57,790 bases of DNA, from NCBI GenBank assembly GCA_020444165.1, contig JAHLLK010000031.1:1-57790 (forward strand), given 5' to 3'. The notes beneath the pieces are model-generated. The model saw only the letters and a program-made list of their open reading frames with translations. It did not search any database and had not been told where the DNA came from. This document shows positions 27,476-35,584 of this stretch, piece after piece. Within the stretch, counting starts at the first letter, position 1. Each line of letters begins with the position of its first letter. A program made the position numbers and the translations under genes. Origin of the DNA: Deltaproteobacteria bacterium. GTDB taxonomy: Bacteria > Desulfobacterota > Desulfarculia > Desulfarculales > Desulfarculaceae.

Positions 27476-30319
27476 TCAGTTTCCCAGCCCCTGGAATGCC
27501 GGCACCACGCGGACCGCGCCCCCCGCCTCCCGCCAGGCGATATCCAGCCGGCCGTCGCCATCGAAATCCCCCACTCCCGCCAGGCTGGCCCCTTCCGGCG
27601 CGCATCCCACCACCGGCTGGGCGGTCACCGTGGCGCCCGTCAAGAGCCAGAAGGCCGCCTCCCGGGTGCCCGGGTTCCACCACACGATATCCGGCCCACC
27701 GTCGCCGTTGACATCGGCCACGTCGAAGATGACCCAGTTGCGGTCGGCCAAATCGCCCAGGCCGATCACCTTCCCGGGGCCGGTGGCGCCCATGAGGGTA
27801 AGGGTCACCCGCCCCGTGGCCGGGTCGGCCCAGACCAGGTCGTCGGCGCCATCGCCGTCAAAGTCCCGCCAGGCCTGCACTCGACCGGCGGCCGTGGGGT
27901 CGCGGAGGGCCAAGGGCGCGGCTTCCCCGCCCAGGCCCAGCTCGCCGGCCAGCCAAGCTGCGCGGTTGGGTGCACTATCCGCCGCGCTGGTGGAGGTAGC
28001 GCCGGTCTTGGCTCCGGTCTGATCCCCCAGGAGGGCCTGCCAGGCCGCGAGCGAGGCCAGGTCCACCCCCATCTGCCCGGCCGCGGCCCTGAGAAGGCTG
28101 GAATCGGGCGACACGGTATTTTCCGCCGCCACGCGCGCCCCCACGGTCAGGCTGTTGTAGGCCCAGCCCAGGCTGGTCTGCTGCTCCCAGGGCGGCAGGT
28201 TGGTCACCACCCAGGCTGCCTCAAAGGCGTTCTTGGTGTAGAGGTGGGTGCCGATGGTGGGGTGATACAGCCGGAACACCTCCACGGTGTCCGCCGGGGC
28301 CACGTCGGCCGCGGTGAAGATGTAGCCCTCGTCCCGCTCGAAGTTCCAGCCCGCGGCCACCAGGGCGTCCCGCTCGCCGTTGTTCTTGGTGTAGTAGTGC
28401 CGCCCCGAGTTGGGGTTGTAGAGCCGGTGCAGGGCCACGGTGCCCGGGGCCTGCTCCTGGGACACGTAGAACAGCTTGGCCGGGTCGCCCGATTCGTCCT
28501 GGTAACCCGCGGCCACCGCGTTGTTGAACTCAGCCTGCTTGATGGTGAAAAAATGATATTGGAGGGTTGCGTTGTAGGCCCGGTACATGGTCCGCCGGGT
28601 GCTGGGGCTCCACTGAATGTTGTCCACCCAGCCCGCGTCCGAGCCGGCCGCGCCCGCGGCGTCCTTGATATAGGCCCAGATCAGCAAGTGGGATCCCGCC
28701 TCCACGCTCATGGTCTGGTGGGTCCAATTCACGGTGCCGGAGATGTCACCCACCGAGGTTGCCCCCAAGTTGTCGAGGAAGTACAGCTTGTCCGCGCCGG
28801 CCTGGCTGGAGACCTTCCACCAGAAGGAAATCACCCCCGGCCCGGTGACGGTGCACCACATGAGGGAGCTGGCGCTGTTGCCGATGGGGGCGGAGCGGGC
28901 CGAGGACACCCCGGTCTGGTGGGACAAGGTGGTCACCTGGAAGGCATTAGTCAAGCCGGTGCGGAAGTCCAGGTTGCTGTTGTTCGTAGCGTCTTCCAGA
29001 AACGGCCCGTTGACAAAGACGTCGTCGAACCCGTTGGTGTCATTTCCCACCAGGTCGGTGGCCGCGGAGGTGAAGGCCACGTAGGTGGAGTTGGCCGAGA
29101 TGAAGCCATAGGCGCTCGCGCCGGTGCCTTGGGTGTAGTTGTTGTTCACGCTGGCCCGGGTGACCGCCCCGGTGGTCAGGTCCTTGAGGAACACGTCGGT
29201 GACGGCATTGGTGTCGCCCGGCACCAGATTGGTGGCCCCAGAATAAAAAGCTGCATAGCGGCCGTCGGCGGTGAGGCTGGCATGGTAGCAGGCTTGGTCG
29301 GGTTCCGTGCCGTCGGCGGCCAGGCTGGCCCGGTCCAAGTTGCCGGTGGTGCGGTCCTTGCGAAACACGTCAACGGTGGCGTTGGTGTCGCCGGCCACCA
29401 AGTTGCTGGCCGAACTATGGAAAACCACGTAGCGGGCGTCCGGGCTCATGAAGGGCTCGCTACTGCTGGCGTCCCCCTCCGTGCCGTCGGCGGCCGTGCT
29501 AACCCGGGTGGTCTGCCCGGACACGACGTCCCGCACGAACACGTCCCAAGCGGCGTTGGTGTCGTCCGGCGCCAAGTTGGTGGCCAGGGAGGCAAAAGCC
29601 ACGTACCGGCCGTCGGCCGAGGGCATGGAGGGATTAAACGCGTGGAGAGTGACGCCGTCTCCTTCCTCGCCGGCCGAATTCCGGCTCAAGAGCACGTTGC
29701 CGGCGTTCAACCGATCCACCAGGTAGTCGTGGAACTGGCCGTTGCTGCCGCCGTCGATCAAATTCGTGGCCACGGAGTTGAAGGTGACGTAGCGGCCGTC
29801 GCCCGAAAGCCCCGGCACCCAGCAGAGCTGGTCAGGCTCGACCCCGCCGAAACCGTGGCTGATCCGGGTGGTGGTGCCGCTGGTCAAATCCCGGATGTAA
29901 ACGTCCGTCACCCCGTCGGTGTCCGTCGCCGGCAGCGCCGGGAGGTTGGTGGCCAAGGTATGAAAGGCCACGTAGCGGCCATCGTCGCTTATAATGGCCC
30001 TATCGCTGAGGTTGTTGGCTTCCGCTTCGCTGTCGCTGACGCTCACCCGGGTTATCTTGCGGGTGAGGAGATCGTAGCGGAAGATATCGGTATTGCCGTT
30101 GAGGTCATTGGGCACCAGGTTGGTGGCCGCGGAAGTGAACACCACGTAGCGGCCGTCGGCGGTGAGCCGGGGATAGGAGCTGTCGCCATTACCTTCCACC
30201 CCCGCGCTGCTCAGGCTGGCCCGCACGGTCTGACGGGCCCAGGCCGGTGAGGAGAGACTGCCCCAGAACGTGGCCAGGGCGGCCAGGAGGACGAAGTAGT
30301 AAATTTTTCTGTCAAACAC
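27476..30319 (-). CDS. array gene G: secreted propeller / jelly-roll / DUF5648 / FG-GAP protein
   Basis: 947 residues. The frame is open to 30502, but the likely start is GTG 30319, after AGGAGGTGCTGC, as in F; it begins a signal peptide (FDRKIYYFVLLAALATFWGS..) with mature RQTVRAS. Seven blades; the second has a small insertion (PALPATDTDG). VNGPFLEDATN falls near 435, MYRAYN near 578 and FG-GAP from about 817. The 3' half is the twin of F. The C-terminus differs: after GDGRLDIAWREAGG it ends AVRVVPAFQGLGN. The gap to F is 98 bases. Confidence 0.88.
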   Translation of the reverse strand: MFDRKIYYFVLLAALATFWGSLSSPAWARQTVRASLSSAGVEGNGDSSYPRLTADGRYVVFTSAATNLVPNDLNGNTDIFRYDLLTRKITRVSVSDSEAEANNLSDRAIISDDGRYVAFHTLATNLPALPATDTDGVTDVYIRDLTSGTTTRISHGFGGVEPDQLCWVPGLSGDGRYVTFNSVATNLIDGGSNGQFHDYLVDRLNAGNVLLSRNSAGEEGDGVTLHAFNPSMPSADGRYVAFASLATNLAPDDTNAAWDVFVRDVVSGQTTRVSTAADGTEGDASSSEPFMSPDARYVVFHSSASNLVAGDTNATVDVFRKDRTTGNLDRASLAADGTEPDQACYHASLTADGRYAAFYSGATNLVPGDTNAVTDVFLKDLTTGAVTRASVNNNYTQGTGASAYGFISANSTYVAFTSAATDLVGNDTNGFDDVFVNGPFLEDATNNSNLDFRTGLTNAFQVTTLSHQTGVSSARSAPIGNSASSLMWCTVTGPGVISFWWKVSSQAGADKLYFLDNLGATSVGDISGTVNWTHQTMSVEAGSHLLIWAYIKDAAGAAGSDAGWVDNIQWSPSTRRTMYRAYNATLQYHFFTIKQAEFNNAVAAGYQDESGDPAKLFYVSQEQAPGTVALHRLYNPNSGRHYYTKNNGERDALVAAGWNFERDEGYIFTAADVAPADTVEVFRLYHPTIGTHLYTKNAFEAAWVVTNLPPWEQQTSLGWAYNSLTVGARVAAENTVSPDSSLLRAAAGQMGVDLASLAAWQALLGDQTGAKTGATSTSAADSAPNRAAWLAGELGLGGEAAPLALRDPTAAGRVQAWRDFDGDGADDLVWADPATGRVTLTLMGATGPGKVIGLGDLADRNWVIFDVADVNGDGGPDIVWWNPGTREAAFWLLTGATVTAQPVVGCAPEGASLAGVGDFDGDGRLDIAWREAGGAVRVVPAFQGLGN

Positions 30320-30431
30320 GCAGCACCTCCTGGTCCATGGTTCGTCCCCCCCGATCCCAGCGAACGCCGGGGCCGGTCCCGGCCGGCGCACGGCCAGCCG
30401 CCGAAAGGTCAAGTTTGGCGTCTTTCCCTGC

Positions 30432-32549
30432 TCAGGGCGCCGGCACCACGCTGATCGCCCCGCCCGCCTCCCGCCAGGCCAGGTCCACCCGGCCGTCGCC
30501 ATTGAAATCTCCCACCCCGGCCAGGACGGCCCCCTCGGGGGCGCGGCCCACCACCGGCCGGGCGGTCACCGTGGTGCCCGTGAGCAGCCAGAAGGCCGCC
30601 TCCCGGGTGCTGGGGTTCCACCACGCGATGTCCGGCCCGCCGTCACCGTTCAGGTCGGCCACTGCAACCATTTGCCAATGAAGATCGGCCAGCCGGCCCA
30701 AATCCTTTAATTCCCGGGGGCCGTCGCCGCTCATCAGCACCAGGCTCACCTGCCCCGTGGCCGAGTCGGCCCAGACCAGGTCGTCGGCGCCATCGCCGTC
30801 AAAGTCCCGCCAGGCCTGGACTTGGCCCGTGGCCGGGGTCCCGGTGATAGCGGAAGGCGCGGCCTCCCCGCCCAGGCCCAATTCCCCGGCCAGCCAAGAT
30901 GAGCCTCCAGCTGCGCGGTCAGTCGCGCTGGCGGCCGTGGCGCCGGTCTTGGCCCCGGTCTGATCCCCCAGGAGGGCCTGCCAGGCCGGGAGCGAGGCCA
31001 GATCCACCCCCATCTGCCCGGCTGCCGCCCGGAGGAGGCTGGAGTCTGGTGACACGGTATTTTCCGCCGCCACCCGCGCGCCCACGGTGAGGCTGTTGAA
31101 GGCCCAACCCAAGGAGGTCTGCTGTTCCCAGGGCGGCAGATTGGCCACCACCCAGGCCGCCTCGCTGGCGAACTTGGTGTAGAGGTGGGTGCCGATCACC
31201 GGGTGGTAGAGGCGGAACACCTCCACGGTGTCCGCCGGGGCCACGCTGGCCGCGGTGAAGAGATAGCCCTCGTCCCGCTCGAAGTTCCAGCCGGCCGCCA
31301 CCAGGGCGTCCCGCTCGGCGTTGTTCTTGGTGTAGTAGTGCCGGCCCGAGTTGGGGTTGTAGAGCCGGTGCAGGGCCACGGTGCCCGGCACCTGGTCCTG
31401 GCTCACGTAGAACAGCTTGGCCGGGTCGCTGGATTCGTTCTGATAACCCGCGGCCACCGCGTTGGTGAACTCCGAGGCCCGGGTGGTGAAGAAATGGTAG
31501 AGCAGATAGGGGTTGTAGGCCCGGTACATGGTGCGGCGGGGGCTGGCCGCGTAGGAGATCTCATCCACGTAGGCCAGGTCGTCACCCGCCGCCCCGGCGC
31601 TATCCTTGGTGTAGACCCAGGACAAGTCGTGGGTGCCCGGGGGTATGCTGAAAGCTTGCCGGTTCCAGGCCACCAGGCCGGAGATGGGCCCGGCCTGCGG
31701 CACCCCGTCCACGTAAAAAGTCAGCAAGTCCGCGCCGGCCTGGCTGGACACCTTCCACCAGAAGGAAAGCACCCCCGGGCCGGTTACCGTGGCCCCCATG
31801 TACGAATAATCGTCGTTGTTGGGGGCTCCCGAACGGGCGCAGGTGGCGCCGGTGTGGGGCTGCCAAAAATTGGGCGCCCAGGGATTGTGGGGATAGGTGA
31901 TCAGTTCCAGGCCCTGGGCCTCGGTGGCGTCCTCCAGAAAAGGGCCGTTCACGAAGACGTCCATGAACCCGTTGGTGTCACCGAACACCAGGTTGCTGGC
32001 CTGGGAGCCGAAGGCCACATAGGTGGTGTTGGCCGCCAGGCTGGGGGCGACGCTGGCGCCGTTCGCCTGGTTGCCCGAGCTGTCCACGCTGACCCGGGTG
32101 ACCCCCCCCGTGTTCATATCCTTCAGGAATATGTCCTGGGTGTTGTTGGTGTCGCCGGGCACCAGGGTGGTGGCCAGGGACGTGAACGCCACCCGGCGGC
32201 CATCGGCGCTGACCGCGGAATACTCGCTGTTAAAGTCGCCCTGGGTCCCGTCCGCCGCCACGGAAACCCGGACGATGGCTCCGTTGGCGCGGTCCTTGCG
32301 GAAAACATCCCTCCGTCCGTTGGTGTCGCCGGGCACCAGGTTGGTGGCCGTGGAGCGGAAAAATACGTAGCGACCATCGGGGGTGATCTGCGGGTTCGTG
32401 CTGGTGCCATTGGGCTGGGCGTCGTAAAGCGCCACGCTGGCCCGGATGGTCTGCCTGGCCCAGGCCGGCCCAGGCAAAGCGAGGGACAGGGCCCAGGCTA
32501 CGAACAGCACCGCCGCCAGGCCCCGGGACGCGATCTGAGTGATAGGCAC
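30432..32549 (-). CDS. array gene H: short paralogue with only three propeller repeats
   Basis: 705 residues from GTG 32549 with GGAGGTCGGCC upstream. Signal peptide and mature RQTIRAS are intact, and the C-terminal two thirds has the full array plan (MYRAYN near 340, DUF5648 repeats, FG-GAP from about 580). Only three PD40-like repeats lie between about 30 and 198 (DGRYVFFRSTATNL, DGRRVAFTSLATTL, NTTYVAFGSQASNL) instead of seven. The reading frame is intact, so this looks like an in-frame loss of four blades (about 235 residues) rather than decay. Three blades cannot close a normal propeller alone; the protein might oligomerise or use the repeats differently. Confidence 0.87.
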   Translation of the reverse strand: MPITQIASRGLAAVLFVAWALSLALPGPAWARQTIRASVALYDAQPNGTSTNPQITPDGRYVFFRSTATNLVPGDTNGRRDVFRKDRANGAIVRVSVAADGTQGDFNSEYSAVSADGRRVAFTSLATTLVPGDTNNTQDIFLKDMNTGGVTRVSVDSSGNQANGASVAPSLAANTTYVAFGSQASNLVFGDTNGFMDVFVNGPFLEDATEAQGLELITYPHNPWAPNFWQPHTGATCARSGAPNNDDYSYMGATVTGPGVLSFWWKVSSQAGADLLTFYVDGVPQAGPISGLVAWNRQAFSIPPGTHDLSWVYTKDSAGAAGDDLAYVDEISYAASPRRTMYRAYNPYLLYHFFTTRASEFTNAVAAGYQNESSDPAKLFYVSQDQVPGTVALHRLYNPNSGRHYYTKNNAERDALVAAGWNFERDEGYLFTAASVAPADTVEVFRLYHPVIGTHLYTKFASEAAWVVANLPPWEQQTSLGWAFNSLTVGARVAAENTVSPDSSLLRAAAGQMGVDLASLPAWQALLGDQTGAKTGATAASATDRAAGGSSWLAGELGLGGEAAPSAITGTPATGQVQAWRDFDGDGADDLVWADSATGQVSLVLMSGDGPRELKDLGRLADLHWQMVAVADLNGDGGPDIAWWNPSTREAAFWLLTGTTVTARPVVGRAPEGAVLAGVGDFNGDGRVDLAWREAGGAISVVPAP

Positions 32550-32669
32550 GGCCGACCTCCGCAGGGCAGGCGGAGGGAAGGGACAACAAGGAAGTCAAGC
32601 AGGTGTTGGGAGCGGGGAAGGCGTCTGCTTGGCGCGAGCGTACACTTCCCCGACTTTAAGACTATGGCT

Positions 32670-32725
32670 GAGGTCAATATGCCATAAAACTACCTATAAT
32701 TGCACGTACTTTTCCGGTTACAAAG
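32670..32725 (-). promoter_or_regulatory. AT-rich island upstream of array gene H, candidate promoter
   Basis: In very GC-rich DNA this short AT-rich stretch contains, on the minus strand, TTGTAA followed after 18 bases by TTATAG. It would give a separate transcript start for H and the genes after it. Motif quality is moderate. Confidence 0.35.
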
Positions 32726-32791
32726 CAGAACTCCGGTTCCGCCCTGCTGGTCCGCCGGGTGGCCGGGCCGCGCCCCCCTGAGATATCCGGG

Positions 32792-35264
32792 CTAGGGCCG
32801 CAGCGGCGTGAAGTACACCCGGCCGGCGGCGTCGAAGCCCCGCCAGGCCCGGGTTCCGCCCCTGACTCCTGATGCCGCCGCGGCCGCTCCAGCGGCCGCG
32901 GCCCTGGGCGCGGCCTGCTCCCCGCCGTCAGAGCTGCCCGCCCCGGCCCAGGCGCCCCCCGCCGGGACCAGGGGCTGGAGCCCCGGCCAGGGCCCGCCAG
33001 GCCGGCAGCCGGGTCAAGTCCACTCCGGTCTGCCCGGCCGCGTACCGCAGGAAAGCGGAATCCGGCGACACGCCACCCTCCCCGGCCGCCCGCGCCCCCA
33101 CGGTGAGGCTATTGTAGGCCCAGCCCAGGCTGGTGTGCTGCTGCCACGGCGGCAGGTTGGCCACCACCCAAGCCGCCTCGTAGGCGTTCTTGGTGTAGAG
33201 GTGGGTGCCGATCACCGGGTGGTAGAGGTGGAACACCTCGATGGCGTCGGCCGGCGCCGCGGCGGCCGAGGTGAAGAGACAGCCCTCGTCCCGCTCGAAA
33301 ACCCAGCCCAGGGCCACCAGGCTGTCCCGCTCGGCGTTGCTCTTGGTGTAGTAGTGGCGGCCGGAATTGGCGTTGTAGAGCCGGTGCAGCGGCACGGTGC
33401 CCGGGGCCTGTTCGGCCGACATGTAGAACAGCTTGGCCGGGTCGCTGGATTCGTTGATATAGCCTGCGGCCACCGCGTTGTTGAATTCCGAGGCCCGGGT
33501 GGTGAAGAAATGGTACATCAGGGCCTCGTTGTAGGCCCGGTACATGGTTTTCCGGGTGCTGGCCCCGAACTGCACCTGATCCACCCACCCCGCGTCGGCC
33601 CCGCCCGGGCCCGAATCGTCCTTCACATAGGCCCACATCAGGTGGTGTTCGCCCGCCGGCAGGCTGAAGGACTTGAGGGTCCAGTCCACGTTGCCCGAGA
33701 TGGCGGGCGTGGCCGTCTGCAAGTCCAGGTAGAAATTGAGGGTGTGCACCCCCGGCTGGCTGGAGACCTTCCACCAGAAGGAAAGCACCCCCGGGCCTAT
33801 GACCGTGGTGGACATGGTGGACAGGTAGCCGTCGGGTATGGCCCCGGTCTGCGCCGCGTCGCCGCCGGATTTGGAAAGCCAGTAGACCGCCCTCCAGGGC
33901 TGGTTGCCGGCGGAGCTGATGTCCAGGCCCAGGTTGTCCACCGCTTCTTCCAGAAACGGCCCGTTGACAAAGACGTCGCGGCGGCCGTTGCTGTCGCCCG
34001 GCACCAGGTTGGTGGCGTCCGAAGCGAAGGCCACGTAGTTGGATTCGGAGGAAATGTCGGGAGGCCCGCTGTCGCCGTTCGCCTGGCTCCCTCCGCTGTT
34101 CACGCTGGCCCGGAAAATGTCTCCCGAAGTCAGGTTCTTCACGAACACGTCCGGAAAGCCGTTGGTGTCCCCTGGCACCAGGTTGCTGGCCAGAGAGTCG
34201 AAGGCCGCCAAGCCGCCGTCGGCGCAGAGTTTGCCGGAATTGCTGGCGCCATCGGCTTCCGACCCGTCCCCAGCCAGGCTCACCCGGGTGACTTCCCCCG
34301 TGGCCGTGTCCTTGCGGAAGAGGTCTGGGCTGCCGTTGGAGTCCCCCGCCACCAGGTCGGCGGCATCGCTCGTGAAGAGCACATAGCGGGCGTCCGGGGT
34401 CAGATGGGGGAAATAGGAAGATCCCGTGACCTGGCCGCCACCGGCCGCCAGGCTGGCCCGCGAGGTTTCCCCGGCCGGCACATCGCGCAGGAAAACATCC
34501 TCCTCCGCATTGCTGTCATCGTTCACCAAATTGGTGGCGCTCGAAGCGAAGCAAGCCACTGTGCCGTCCGAGGAGGGCGTCACCAATCGCAACGCGGAAC
34601 CGCCGTCGGCGTCCGCCCATTGTCCCGTCGCATTCTGGCTCAGCAAGACGGTGCCGCCGGTTAAACGGTCGTGCATGTAGTACTGTGACTCCCCGTTGGG
34701 AGTGCCGGAGACCAGGTTTTGGGCGCTGGAAAAAAACGCGATATAACGCCCGTCCCCTGAGACACCGGGAGAATAGCTATAGCCATCGGGGTCGCCGCCG
34801 AGAGGGTCCACGCTGACCCGGGTGGTGTTGCCTGCCTGGATGTCCCGCACGAAGACGTCAGACATGAGGTTGCTGTCGCCGGCCACCAGGTTGGTGGCTT
34901 CCGAATCAAAAGCCACAAAGCGGCCGGCTGCGTCCACCCCGCAGTATAGACTTCCTCCGTTGGCCTGTTGTCCGTCGTTGTCCAGGTTAACCCTGATGGT
35001 TTGACCAGTGACGAGGTCGTGGCGGAAGATATCGGCCACGCCATTGGTGTCGCCAGCCACCAGATTGCTGGCGGCCGAGGTGAAAAATACATAGCGGCCG
35101 TCAGCGGATATCCGGGGCCAATCGCTATGGTGGTTGGCCTGAGTTCCATCGCTGGCCACGCTGGCCCGCACGGTCTGGCGGGCCCGGGCCTGCGGCGGCC
35201 CGGCCGCGCAGGCCAGGCCGAGAATGACGGCGGAGATGACGCAAACCTGTAGCCCTCGGGACAT
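32792..35264 (-). CDS. array gene I: paralogue that has lost its FG-GAP domain (deletion plus frameshift)
   Basis: Starts at ATG 35264 (MSRGLQVCVISAVILG.., AGGGGAGAA upstream), mature RQTVRAS. Seven blades, VNGPFLEEAVD near 433, jelly-roll-like domain, MYRAYN near 573 and DUF5648 repeats are complete. As read, the frame stops at 32928 after 778 residues. Removing one base from the six-C run at 32955-32960 restores a reading frame: SSDGGEQAAPRAAAAGAAAA, then TRAWRGFDAAGRVYFTPLRP and a stop at 32792-32794. That ending is the first residues of the FG-GAP domain fused straight to the last residues of gene J's FG-GAP tail. So about 320 bases were deleted, and a homopolymer frameshift is also present. 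It encodes a protein without calcium-binding repeats either way. Confidence 0.8.
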
Positions 35265-35584
35265 GGTTCTCCCCTTAAGCTGGATGGCAGAGAGGGGGGC
35301 AGGCCGGTCCGGCGCCCCAGGGGGGCCCGAGCCGAGCGAGGGGCAGGGAAGCACTGGCCGAAGACGGGAAAGATGCAACCGGCGCGCAGGATAGAGCAAC
35401 CCCAGCGAAGGACGGCCGTTTTCCAAATTGCCACAAGTACCGGCTTAAATAAATCCTTTATTTGCCGGTCCCGGGCGGGCGGGGCCCGGCCCGGACATTT
35501 CAGCAAGACCGGGGCTCCGGTGGCGCCGGACGCCCCCTGGCAGCCCGGCGGGTTAAGCCACCCGCCCCTCGAGAAACCTCCGGG
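35265..35584. other. 320-base gap between array genes I and J
   Basis: The longest gap inside the array. It is GC-rich except for an AT island at about 35430-35465, which may hold the promoter of I on the minus strand; I could not find a well-spaced -35/-10 pair. No gene is recognised. A GCCCGGGC-type inverted repeat lies around 35470-35490. Confidence 0.4.
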
